Assembly (NCBI RefSeq): GCF_022201045.2
Contig: NC_068556.1
Coordinates: forward strand, 24,223,501 to 24,287,500
Source of the DNA: Citrus sinensis
Taxonomy: Eukaryota > Streptophyta > Magnoliopsida > Sapindales > Rutaceae
Direction: 5' to 3'
DNA: 64,000 bases
A program made the position numbers and the translations under genes. This document shows positions 35,524 to 46,001 of this stretch, in pieces (within the stretch, counting starts at the first letter, position 1; every line of letters begins with the position of its first letter). Below the pieces are notes generated by a model. The model made no database searches and had not been told where the DNA came from. It worked only from the letters and a program-made list of their open reading frames with translations.

Positions 35524-37509
35524 ATGTACTTAAAGAAAGGATGTTCATTGATATTAAAAACTCAAAAACCCTCGATTCCTTTTGTACTAAACACAAACCC
35601 AATTCCAAATTCGACTAATGACGAAAATAAATATACCCATGTTGATGAATTTCGTGTTAGTAAAAGATTAAGACAAGAGCCGAACATAGCTTCAGCTTTA
35701 AACTACTTCAAGTCAATAGCCAACTCAAATACATTCAAACACACAGCACTAACATACCAAGTTATGATTGAAAAACTTGGTGAAAAATGTGAAATTGATG
35801 GAGTTCAGTATCTTTTGCAACAAATGAAGGTAGAGGGAGTTAGCTGTAGTGAGGGTGTTTTCATTAGTGTTATAAATTCTTATCGGCGAGTGGGGTTGGC
35901 TGAGCAGGCACTGAAAATGTTTTATAGGATTAGGGAATTTGGTTTGAAGCCAACAGTAAAGATTTATAATCATATTTTGGACGCCTTGTTAGCAGAAAAT
36001 AGGTTTTCAATGATTAATCCGATATATAGTAATATGAAGAGAGATGGAATGGAGCCAAATGTCTTTACTTATAATATTCTTTTGAAGGCATTGTGTAAGA
36101 ATAATAGGGTTGATGGGGCTTATAAATTGCTTGTGGAAATGGGCAATAAAGGGTGTGCTCCTGATGCAGTGAGCTATACTACAATAGTATCTTCGATGTG
36201 TAAGCTTGGACAGGTGGAGGAAGCGAGGGAGCTTGCAATGAGATTTGGATCGGGTGTGTCTGTTTATAATGCTTTGATTAATGGGTTGTGCAAAGAACAT
36301 AAAATTGAGGAGGCATTTTGGTTGCTATGCGAAATGGTGGATAGGGGAATTGACCCTAATGTAATTACTTATTCTACGATTATCAGTTCTCTGTGTGATG
36401 TTGGGAATGTGGAGACGTCTCTTGGTATTTTGGGTCAGATGTTTGTGAGAGGATGTAATCCTAATATCCACAGCTTTACTTCCTTGCTGAAGGGCTATTT
36501 ATTGGGAGGAAGAACACACGAAGCCAGTGATCTGTGGAACAGGATGATTAGAGAGGGATTCTTGCCAAATGTTGTTGCTTATAGTACCTTAATACATGGT
36601 CTATGCTCAAATGGAAGTATGGATGAGGCTGTATCTGTATCCTATCAAATGGAGGAAAATAGCTGCCCTCCAAATGTGACCACATATAGTGCTCTTATTG
36701 ATGGATTTGCAAAAGCTGGTAATCTTCTTGGTGCATCACAGATATGGAACAGGATGATAAGTAATGGTTGCAGCCCAAATGTTGTGGCATATACCTGCAT
36801 GGTGAAGGTCCTTTGTCAAAATAATATGTTTCACCAAGCTCACTCTCTTATAGAAAAAATGGCTTTCGAAAATTGTCCTCCTAATACAGTTACATTTAAT
36901 ACATTTATCAAAGGTTTATGTGGCTGCGGAAGAGTAGACTGGGCAATGAAATTGCTTGATCAAATGAAGCAATATGAATGTTTGCCTAATATCACTACTT
37001 ATAATGAGCTGCTGGATGGTCTTCTTAGAGTAAACAGAGTAAAAGAAGCTTTTGAGCTTGTCACAGAGATAGAAAAATGCGGGATTCAGCTAAATATAGT
37101 GACTTATAATACCATTTTGCATGGAGTTTGTCGTGCTGGTATGGTGGTGGAAGCTTTCCAGTTACTGGGGAAAATGCTGATAGAGGGGACGAAGCTGGAT
37201 GCTATTACATTCAACATAATAATCTATGCCTATTGCAAGCAGGGTAAAGTTAATAATGCCATTCAACTTTTGGACAGAATTAGAGGAGGAGGAGAGTGGA
37301 ATCCAGACATAATATCATACACTAGTCTCTTATGGGGCATCTGTAATTCGGGTGGCATGCAAGAAGCCTTTATTTATCTTCAAAAGATGTTAAATGAAGG
37401 GATCTGCCCTAACTTTGCCACATGGAATGTGCTTGTCCGGAGTTTATTTAGCAACTTAGGTCATTTGGGGCCAGTTTATATTCTGGATGATATCATGGCT
37501 AACAAGTAA
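35524..37509 (+). CDS. P-class pentatricopeptide repeat protein (At3g48810-like)
   Basis: This intronless frame encodes 661 residues. After a basic N-terminus that may be an organelle-targeting peptide (MYLKKGCSLILKTQKPSIPF), tandem 35-residue PPR motifs run to the end, roughly 14 to 15 of them. Typical ones are EPNVFTYNILLKALCKNNRV, CAPDAVSYTTIVSSMCKLGQ and IDPNVITYSTIISSLCDVGN. There is no E, DYW or SMR extension, so this is a P-class protein. The start MYLKKGCSLILKTQKPSIPF, the region SVYNALINGLCKEHKIEEAF and the overall length agree with what I recall of Arabidopsis At3g48810, so an orthologue is likely. PPR proteins bind organelle RNA in a sequence-specific way and affect splicing, stability or translation. 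The target here is unknown. Confidence 0.93.
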   Translation: MYLKKGCSLILKTQKPSIPFVLNTNPIPNSTNDENKYTHVDEFRVSKRLRQEPNIASALNYFKSIANSNTFKHTALTYQVMIEKLGEKCEIDGVQYLLQQMKVEGVSCSEGVFISVINSYRRVGLAEQALKMFYRIREFGLKPTVKIYNHILDALLAENRFSMINPIYSNMKRDGMEPNVFTYNILLKALCKNNRVDGAYKLLVEMGNKGCAPDAVSYTTIVSSMCKLGQVEEARELAMRFGSGVSVYNALINGLCKEHKIEEAFWLLCEMVDRGIDPNVITYSTIISSLCDVGNVETSLGILGQMFVRGCNPNIHSFTSLLKGYLLGGRTHEASDLWNRMIREGFLPNVVAYSTLIHGLCSNGSMDEAVSVSYQMEENSCPPNVTTYSALIDGFAKAGNLLGASQIWNRMISNGCSPNVVAYTCMVKVLCQNNMFHQAHSLIEKMAFENCPPNTVTFNTFIKGLCGCGRVDWAMKLLDQMKQYECLPNITTYNELLDGLLRVNRVKEAFELVTEIEKCGIQLNIVTYNTILHGVCRAGMVVEAFQLLGKMLIEGTKLDAITFNIIIYAYCKQGKVNNAIQLLDRIRGGGEWNPDIISYTSLLWGICNSGGMQEAFIYLQKMLNEGICPNFATWNVLVRSLFSNLGHLGPVYILDDIMANK

Positions 37510-38815
37510 CTCTTGGAGTTTGAGTGTTTCTACAGAAGCCAAATAGTCAATCAAAATTTCCAGCATCTTTAAAATGCACACAAATTTTTATGTGCTGAAT
37601 GGAGTTTCTACGAGGCAACTGCATGCATCTTCAATTGTCAGGTACATGGGAAATAAGTACTTAGCCTGGATTTTTTTTCTTTTTAACATTCATGCACACC
37701 AGTCCTCTACAGTCCTCAAATTTCTTCTTTAATTTTTGTAGTTGAAAGAGAAAAAGTGGTGAATGGAGGAGGCATCAAAGTCCCTGTGTGCATACACTTG
37801 CAAATTCAGATACACCAAATCCTCTACATGGATCAGTCGTGCTGAATAATCAAGCCAAACTGTTAACTGTCCCTGATCCCCAGTTACTTGTTCCAAATTA
37901 TGTGTGGTCAAGGCGAACACACATTGGTGAAATTCTAATATTCACAAATCTTGTAAGATTCTTGGTCAATTTGTCGCAGTTTCTTGCTAGCAGATTCATC
38001 TCCATTTCTTTGATCTAACAATAGACGCTGTCTATATTATGACCAGCAACCACAGTTTCAGCAAAGACTCTTTAGTAGATAGTTGTATGTATCAATCCAA
38101 CAAGTTTCCTATAGATTACAGAATATGAAATACATTTAGAGGGAGGAATTATATCATTGTTGCTCAATAGTTTTTTTTCCTCTCTCTCTCTCTCTCTCTT
38201 TTATGTTTAGTATGTATGTTGTTAAGGTTTTTATATGAAATGTTTTAATTTTGTTACAGTGCACCTGCATAAAAATTACATACACTGTGTATAATATTTC
38301 ATACTTCCATAAGTTTTTTTTTTTTTTTTCTTGTTTCTCTTCTTCGTCTTCTTTTCTTTGAATGCCTTGAAGAGCACAAGTTTAATGTAAAAAACAACAT
38401 AATCTGATTATGTTGCTTGCGAACGAACCTTGATCTGTAACCAATCGGGTTTTAAAGCCTCTTTACAAAATCAACAAGCATTAATTAGCCTTTTCTTTTC
38501 TTCATCTTGTTATTCTTATGAATTGACATTCGATGTTAATGTTCCAGAATTACAATGCCATTTACACAGGTTTAATATTTTCTTGAAAGATCTCTGAGAT
38601 GAGGGCTTGACATAACGATTGCATATATTCAAAAGGACACAAAATTACTCTCTTTTATTTTCATTTGATTGGCACAAGAAACACCTTAGCTCATGAAGCT
38701 AGAGGAGCAAAGAAAAGAAATGAAACTCCCTAATTATTCATCTGGGCAAAGGGAAATACAGTCCAAACAAACAAATCTAAAAAGATAAGAGGCAATTTCA
38801 ATCCCAGGCTCCATA
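37510..38815. other. Intergenic between PPR and the desiccation gene cluster
   Basis: 3' UTRs of convergent genes. Contains a (CT)n microsatellite at 38179-38199. The PPR 3' region may be spliced. No other gene is seen. Confidence 0.5.
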
Positions 38816-40023
38816 TTAAGTTGTGTGTAGATGAGATCCTGCAATACGACCATTAGCTCCATTTGGAAAAAATCCTCCAGGGATACCTTCATGGCCACCT
38901 CCATAAACAATCCTTAGAATTTCTTCGGGAGTCCTATCAAATGCAATTGAGTATTCATTTCCAGCTAGCACATTGCCTCTGATCTTCCTTTCAGTTCCGT
39001 GGAACTTTGGAACAAGAAGGCCTTCATCTTTTAGTCCTGACCGTCCAAGATTATTTCTCATCTGTGAAATTTTGTTTGCGAATGCTGCAACCGGTATCCC
39101 ATATGGATGCACTTTCTCATTTGCTTTTTGATATAGCAACGTTCTGATTATTGCATCTTGCCCTGATTTCACACCCAAAAGACCTGCAGCAAGCTGATAG
39201 TACAGCCATGCAATACACACATTAGACACATTTATAGCAATGCGTTCAACAATTAAAACATCAAGGGGTTCGACTTCGAATCTCGCTCACATGGGGATTT
39301 GGTTTATAATCTAAATTGAAGTATATTTGTTCAGGTTATGTATATTTAGGCATACCCTTTTGGAAGCAGAGCCTTGGAGGTTTGGATTTGAACCAACATA
39401 ACCAGTGAGTGCAATATAAGGAATAAGATACGATGCAATGAGGAAATTGGTGCTGCTGGCATAAGGATCAAAAGGAGGATTCAAAGGCTCCCCAAATGCT
39501 TTATCAATCACTTTTGCAAATGATCTTGCACTCAAATCCAACAATGGCCTTGGAAATCCCCTCACTGCATTCCTTATAGCCCTGCACATGTATCAAGAAA
39601 ATGAAGTTTTATTCAACTATTGATACAAATGAACAAATAAAGCACAAGAATTTTGAACATAAAGAAAGTTCAAGGAAGAGTTTGAAACCTTAGGTGGCCA
39701 ACTTGTTGCCAGCCAAATTGCAAGGCAATATCTTGAGTGAAAGGATCAAGATTGGCCTTTCTGGCACCAATGGGAGCTGGACCTCCCATTGTTAAACTTG
39801 GTGCAATTCTGTCCAAGCCATGACCCATTGAACCAAACAGAAAGAACTCAGCTCCCAAATACTCTAAATTCAATGGGAACTCTAGAAGATCAACATCACA
39901 CCGTGGAACTGATGATGTGCCACGATCAATGACACTCTCAATGAGAAGCTCAATAGAGCATGAGCCTGGAACTGGAAGCAGGAGCAAGATCAATGAAGCA
40001 AAAACAGAAGCAAAAATAGCCAT
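38816..40023 (-). CDS. Desiccation-related protein PCC13-62-like (ferritin-like fold)
   Basis: Three exons (39689-40023, 39356-39581, 38816-39193) give 312 residues, close to the 313 of Craterostigma PCC13-62. A signal peptide (IFASVFASLILLLLPVPGS) is followed by DVDLLEFPLNLEYLGAEFFL, the start of the Ferritin_2-type helical domain. RAIRNAVRGFPRPLLDLSA, FGEPLNPPFDPYA, the Gly-rich LAAGLLGVKSGQDA and the conserved end RTPEEILRIVYGGG follow. It is a secreted or wall-associated dehydration protein of unknown activity. At two places where the paralogues at 55.8 and 58.6 kb have Glu (EYLEAEF; WQEVGHL), this copy has Gly57 and Gln107, so a metal site, if there is one, may be altered. It retains a CACGTG element and TATA box. 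It is the closest relative of the broken plus-strand copy at 50348-51475. Confidence 0.9.
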
Positions 40024-40090
40024 TGGATTTTTCCCTTCAACTTTTTTACGCAAGTTATATGTTCTATCCTCTTCACAAACAAAAGAAGTA

Positions 40091-40165
40091 TTTATATAGA
40101 TGTTTTACAGCAGAGTCTTGAATTTATGAAAGGACAGTGAAGCAAGGATAGGGAGGTGCCACGTG
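40091..40165 (-). promoter_or_regulatory. TATA box and G-box/ABRE of the 38.8-40.0 kb gene
   Basis: Minus-strand TATATAAA at 40091-40098 and CACGTG at 40160-40165 in a GCCACGTGGG-like context. Both lie at normal promoter distance from the ATG at 40023. G-boxes of this kind bind ABA-linked bZIP factors in many dehydration genes. Confidence 0.6.
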
Positions 40166-41330
40166 GGTTTAAATATGATCTCAACAGTACTGACTGAATC
40201 AAGTGGAGATATTGCAGGGCAGGTTTGTGTCTATTAATGGAAGTTGACTTTGCATGATGACCGGTTTTTTTTTTTTTTTTTTAACGAGTCAACAGAAATT
40301 TCATTTATCATATGAGATAATGATACAAAGACGTTGATCACAAAGAATTCGATTAATGTCCTTTTGATCCGTTACTGAAAATAAATGAGGCAAACCATTG
40401 AAAGCTTATTGACGAAAGAAGTAAATAATATATTTGTTTATATTTTTGTTCCCGAATGTATAACAAGAATGCTGAGGTGAAATTATTTTAGCATTGATTT
40501 TTACTTAAATATATATTCAAACGCCAAGAGATTTTATAAATTGAACCAACTCTCTGAGTGATCCAAATTAAATATTTTGTATTAACTTGAAGAGATTCCA
40601 CTTCAGAGTTCACGTACCATTCCACTTGTGCTGCTGCGCACATATACATTCTTTTAAGAAATTAATTAATTCGAATATTCGGAATTGTTGTAAGATTCCT
40701 TGTGCCAGATTTTTGCTGGCAGATCATCCCACCGATTCTAACATGAGTTATTCTATGTGTATTAATTTGATAAGCTTCACACAGAAGAAACTCAACAGCA
40801 TTTTCTAACACCATAATCTAATTTTGTTAACTTCTAAGGTGATGTGTTGGTATTGAGGTGATGCTGTGGAAAAAAAATATAATTATTAAATAAAAATTAA
40901 TAATATGTGGTAAATAATAATTTTAATAAAATTGTTAAACATATAATAGATTTTCTATTATACAAGTGAAAAATCAAATCAACATAACTTTTAAGGTATA
41001 ATAGTTTTTGTTTACCAAACACTTTAGTGCTTTACCTTAAAAGTCATAGCTGTACAACTTCAATTTTAAACACACCCTAAATAAACCTTTTTTCTGCAAT
41101 CTAAATGATTCCTCATTAAAAAAAAAATCAATGAATTAGCCACTTTTCATTATCTTTTGCTCTCTTCTCTTTTAGGATTGGCATTAAATGGTTTTTTGTT
41201 GCATTACCATTTCAGGTCTTTCAGATGAAAGTTTGATGCAACACATACTCGTAATGTTTGAGGATATAATTAGAAAAGAAAAGAAATGCCATCCGAAGAA
41301 ACATAGTTAAAAAAGTGGGGACAAGTAAAA

Positions 41331-41453
41331 TTCCAGGCTACCATATATATTAAGCAAGATGTGTGGAGATGAGTCTAGCAATTTGATGACCAGGCAATCA
41401 CCTTCCTTTGAATAAAATCCTCCAGGAACACGTTCATCGTCTGATCCATAAAC
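41331..41453 (-). pseudogene. 3' remnant of a PCC13-62-like last exon
   Basis: About 120 bp match the end of exon 3 and the start of the 3' UTR of the copy at 58600-59675. The match covers the codons around the VYGSGDERVPGGFYPKG region, then a degenerate end. Nothing of exons 1 and 2 or the rest of exon 3 is found nearby, so this is a truncated relic of a further cluster member. Confidence 0.7.
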
Positions 41454-41802
41454 ATTTGATCAAATCCCAAATGGTTGATTACTTGACTTCAATTTTAATG
41501 ACTTTGTTTTCTGATTTGTTCGCGCTTGTTCTCCCAGAGGTCACGAACTAACCCCACAACTGAATTGATTACATGCAATGCAACTAAAACCCCAACCCTT
41601 GCCTTGATAGAGAGATACGGATGAAAATAAAATAAAATAAAAGGAAATGATATGAATATGGTTGCAAAGATATGTTTTAATTTCTGTAAGTTTGGATGGC
41701 AAACAAATGTCGTCTCCAAAAGGAAAATGAACGACGTGACATCTTTCCACTTATTTTTTACACGATTTGTCGTTGATATGTCTAATAAAAACGATAACTT
41801 GT

Positions 41803-42117
41803 TTACCAACAAAGTGTTGGCTCCACTGGCAATGGAGTCCCCTTAAGTGACTTGACTGGGTTTGCTCCCCAGTTCGAGTTGCAGGGAAGTCGCCTTTGTT
41901 GGGAGAACCTGTGCCTCCCGGTTCGAGCGGGGACTTCTAGTCTGGGTTGTGGTACGGGCTTAAAGGTGCCTCCCACAGTTGGGGCCCTCCCCAGGATACC
42001 TCGTGGATAAGACTCGAACCGGGACTTCTAGTCTGGGTTGTGGTACGGGCTTAAAGGTGCCTCCCACAGTTGGGGCCCTCCCCAGGATACCTCGTGGATA
42101 AGACCAAAAAAAAAAAA
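41803..42117 (+). mobile_element. tRNA-type SINE with target-site duplications
   Basis: A 315-bp GC-richer insert in AT-rich DNA. It ends in an A run (about 42105-42118). The motif acgataacttgt occurs directly before it (41791-41802) and directly after it (42118-42129), a perfect target-site duplication. The first part has Pol III promoter-like boxes (tggctccactggcaatggag; ccagttcgagttgc). A 91-bp segment is tandemly repeated inside (41931-42021 and 42022-42104, the second slightly shorter). It has no coding capacity, as expected. Confidence 0.8.
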
Positions 42118-42723
42118 ACGATAACTTGTCAAGACAAAACTTGTGAAATTTCGAATGCCGCCAATTTCTCTGCCTATACTATCTGGTATTCATGTTTACT
42201 TACCCACTACCAAATCAAGAAACCTGTTTGAAATGATGGGCGTGAATTTGTCCTTGTGGCTTTCAAGTTCTTGTTCAAGGTTCCTGGCAAATAAAAAATG
42301 GCGATTTTTGAGTTCACAGGCCATACTCATCCGTGTGGTTTTTTAAATGATGATATCAGAGCCTCTAATGTATGGATTTCTTGCCACTTATGTATTGGGA
42401 AAGAATCAAAGAAAAGATATATTTTGACAAGTTCAGCAAGGAGCTGTATCATCAATCCTCCATATTCTTCTGTACCTCTGTAAAATATAGGCTTGTTCAA
42501 GTCAAGGTGTTGTGTTCGAAAAAAGAGGAAGAAAAGACGACAAGCTGTTTCATCTGGACAATTTTAAATTAGTAAGATTGTAATTGCTTACAAAACATTT
42601 TCAGGAGGTGTATAAAATATTAAATCATTATAGATTTTAGAGGATGAAAAAAATATAAAGGATTGAAGAGAACTCTCTAATTATTCATCTTGAAAAAGGG
42701 TATTCAGACCAAACATTCTGAGC

Positions 42724-43798
42724 TCAATAAGTAGTGTGCAAATGAGACTTTGCGATACGACCATCACCTCCCTTTGGATAAAATCCTCCAGGCACGCTTT
42801 CATTGCCAGATCCGTAAACAATCCTCAGGATTTCCTCAGGAGTTCTGTCATATGCAACTGAGTTTTCATCTCCCGCAAGCACGTTGCCTTTGATTTTACC
42901 TTCAGCTCCCAGGGCTCTTGGAACAACAAGGCCTTCATCTTTAGTTACCCCTGAATGTCCAAGATTGTTCCTCAGCTGCGAAATCTTGTTTGTAAATTCT
43001 GCAACTCTAGTCCCGTATGGATGCACTTTTTCATTTCTTTTTCGTATAGCAATGTTCTGATCACTGCATTTTGCCCAGATTCAACACCCAAAAGGCCTGC
43101 AACAAGCTGATATACAGGGGCATACAAATGCCAAAATGTTAGTGTCATAAATGAGTCGTTAATTTTCACCGGGGTTTAGTTCTCACCCTTTTGGAAGCAG
43201 CATCTTGGAGGTTTGGATTTGCACCAACGTAGCCAGTGAGTCCAACATAAGGAATAAGACATGATGCAGTGAGGTAATTAATGCTGTTGGCATATGGATC
43301 AAAAGGAGGATTCAAAGGCTTGCCAAATGCTTTATCAATCACTTTTGCAAATGATCCCGCACTCAAGTCTAACAATGGCCTTGGAAATCCCTTCACTGTG
43401 TTCTTAATAGCCCTGAATATCAAGAAAATGAAATTTTATTACTTCTACTCTTTGATAAAAGCTGCATCAAGAAAGCACAATAATCTAAACAGAAGGAAAG
43501 TAAAACCTCGAGTGTCCAACTTCTTGCCAAGCAAATTGCAACATTACATCTTTAATGAAAGAATCAAGATTTGCCTTTTTGGCACCCAAGGAGCTGGACC
43601 TCCAACTGTTAAATTAGGTGCAACTTTGTCCAACCCATGACCCAATGAACCAAACAAAAAGAACTCGGCTTCCAAATACTCTAAATTCAAAGGGAACTCC
43701 AAAAGATCTACGTCAGACTGTGGAAGCTTTGCAGAATAGGATCCTGGAATCAGTAGGAGGATCAATGAAGCAACAACAGAAATGAAGGTAGGCGCCAT
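42724..43798 (-). pseudogene. Broken PCC13-62-like gene (two frameshifts)
   Basis: The exon layout is intact (43507-43798, 43187-43412, 42724-43106), with normal splice sites and the same phases as the intact paralogues. Exon 1 carries a one-base deletion near 43587, turning the family's GPAPIGAKKANLD into GPAPWVPKRQIL and a stop soon after. Exon 3 has another one-base deletion near 43038 (EKANEKVHPYG region), after which the family reading resumes in a different frame and runs to the expected stop. As written, only about 84 residues can be made. The first deletion is shared with the plus-strand copy at 47559-48598. No CACGTG was found in its upstream 200 bp, though the TATA box (43865-43872) remains. 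Sequence error in both places is possible but unlikely for the shared one. Confidence 0.85.
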
Positions 43799-44234
43799 TG
43801 GTGTTTTTTCTTCTATAAGCTAAGTTCTTTTACAAGTGGTGTGTTGTGTCTTCACAAAGGTCGCTTTATATAGATGTTGTAAAGCACTAGTGGTTATGAA
43901 CGAGTGCAGCCGAGTATTAAAAGGGAGTGCCAGCAATTTGCATAACGTACATGTAGTTTAATCCTCTGCAGTGCAGTGGAGTTTCGATGAGATGTTTTTG
44001 CTCGGCATATGATTGACACAACTAACAGATACAGGAGCCTGGAATTAGATTTTCTTTCTGGTTGGGTTATTGTCACCATCAATCACATGCTTCCATTTGT
44101 TTTCTAATGTTACTTTGTGTTCAGGATTTAGGATTTTTTTTTTCAAATATTGAACTTTGAAAAATTCACTATTCGAACATGATGCATTAGGTATACTCTT
44201 TATACTTGTATCTTGCACAATAACTGTAAAATAA

Positions 44235-44235
<1 letters not shown>

Positions 44236-44278
<43 letters not shown>
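44236..44278. repeat. (TAA)n microsatellite
   Basis: About fourteen uninterrupted AAT/TAA units. Confidence 0.9.
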
Positions 44279-44280
<2 letters not shown>

Positions 44281-45349
44281 TTGCGTTGGAGGATAATAGT
44301 GTCAAAAAAATTAATAATAGGCATTTTTTCAAAGGGTTTGTCGAGATAGTGAATGGCTTTGTACATAGATTATAGGACTAATAATCCTTTAATCTACTAC
44401 CTCTAACAGTATGTGTGGCATAAATATATGCATTTGTCATATGTAGGACGTTTGGCCTAGCTTACAAGTTACAAATAGATTAAAATATGACTAACGGAAT
44501 TGTTATATATAACAATAATATTTCAAAATCGATCTATAAAATTTTATTAATTGATATGAGGTACAATTTTCGAATCCAGTTGAAACAAAATTCAGATAAG
44601 AAAAATCAATTAAAATGGCAGTTACAAGTGGTGGTATCATGGCTGTCACTTGGTGTTAAATACAAAGGGATTGTATTAATGTATGGCCAACTACTTTGAA
44701 TGAAAATGGCAGTTTTTGGTACTTTATAATGTTGATTAAATGGGCACTGCAAGTCTGTAATGCTGTGAGTAATTGCAAAATGGAGAATTAAAGAGTCAGA
44801 TGGTCACATTTTGCTTTTAGTAGAAGCGAATCATGAGGACAAAAAGCACTTGGATTGAAAAAAAAAACAATTTCAATTGCCTTTAGTCTTTGCACACTGC
44901 CATTTTTCCTTCAATATCTTTCAAGAAAAATACACAAATAAATTCAAGCGTTCAATGTTAAAAAATTTGTGTTGATTTTTGTCTTCATGGTTCTAGTGAA
45001 GAGAGTCTAAAATTAAAAAAATAAATATATAAAGTGAATTAGAGACAAATTAGATTGAAATACTGAAGGAAATAATAATGAAAATTAAATTTGTAATAAT
45101 TTTTATCTAATTTTTTACTTTTATTTGTTTTGGGTTACTTCAACGACCGTATAAGGGAAATTTTATTCAAGAATAAGAAACATCAGTACGCCTAACGAGT
45201 TGGGGAGTCAAGATTCAAGAACATTAAATATTTGACAATTTTATAATTTTGGTAAAGCACGACAGTTTAATCACAAGCCACTAGAAGCTACAGGCCGCGG
45301 GGTTTGGACTGTCAGGACTCAGTTACGTGTTGCATGCACTATGCATGCA

Positions 45350-45580
45350 TATTATGCAGGATCCTCTCTTCTTCTTCATTTTTTTTTCCCCATTTTCTCT
45401 TCTAATGTCTTCTTATTTTTTGGTAGATAAAAAAATTGATTTAATTATAAATAAAGTGAAAAAAAGATGATTTGATTGTCAACATCAAAGTTCAAAATTT
45501 AATATTGGCCATTCATTTAACAAGAACAGAATAAGAGAAGGGAAAATAAAAATAAAAACCAGAGGATTCTTGATACTAAT
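45350..45580. mobile_element. Diverged relative of the 6666-6938 repeat
   Basis: Shares the central sequence (ATTGATTTAATTATAAATAA followed by AGTGAAAAAAA) and the order of neighbouring motifs with the element at 6666-6938. Its ends are less clear, so the boundaries are approximate. Confidence 0.35.
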
Positions 45581-45585
45581 TAATT

Positions 45586-45760
45586 AATTTATACCCTTTT
45601 TCTAGTTTTATATACATTCATGTTCTTTTCCTAATAAGTTTAGGATTACTTATTTATGTCTATAGTTTTCCTAATTTATACCCTTTTTCTAGTTTTGTAT
45701 ACATTCATGTTCTTTTCCTAATAAGTTTAGGATTACTTATTTATGTCTTTAGTTTTCCTA
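45586..45760. repeat. 87-bp tandem duplication, two copies
   Basis: The unit beginning aatttatacccttttt is repeated at a distance of 87 bp with only a few differences. It ends about 240 bp upstream of the CYP59-like start, so it may lie in that gene's promoter. Confidence 0.85.
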
Positions 45761-46001
45761 ATTAATTTAGAATTTAGAATTACACCTCATTTCGTTTTCC
45801 TTAACTAGCTGGGTTTTGTATGCTATTTAAAAACAGAATATTGAACTCTTCTTTCTTTCCGCGCAAAACCAAAACTTTCCTGGTATTTTCTCTTCTTCTT
45901 TTCCTCATCTTCTGCCGGTCCCGGCATCGATCGAAACAAACCCAAACCGCATTTTCCTCATATTTTCCCGGCAACCAAGCAATCGGAAAATAACCACAGA
46001 T

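Larger units (their letters stand above)
40166..42723. other. Intergenic with a SINE and a gene remnant
   Basis: Mostly AT-rich. Contains a 3' remnant of a PCC13-62-like gene (41331-41453) and a SINE (41803-42117). Sequence at 42118-42300 resembles 54950-55110 in the same cluster. Confidence 0.55.
43799..46001. other. Intergenic centre of the inverted duplication
   Basis: Holds a (TAA)n microsatellite (44236-44278), sequence at about 44478-44880 similar to 55150-55450, a relative of the 6666-6938 repeat (about 45350-45580) and an 87-bp tandem duplication (45586-45760). No gene apart from the CYP59-like promoter and leader at its right end. Confidence 0.5.

Noticed and set aside
39258-39285. 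tRNA-like B-box (ggttcgacttcgaatc) in intron 2 of the 38.8 kb gene
   Set aside because: No matching A-box or foldable tRNA around it. At most an old SINE scrap.
44236-44278. Regular repeat spacing that might suggest a CRISPR-like array
   Set aside because: It is a plain AAT trinucleotide microsatellite without spacers, in a plant genome.
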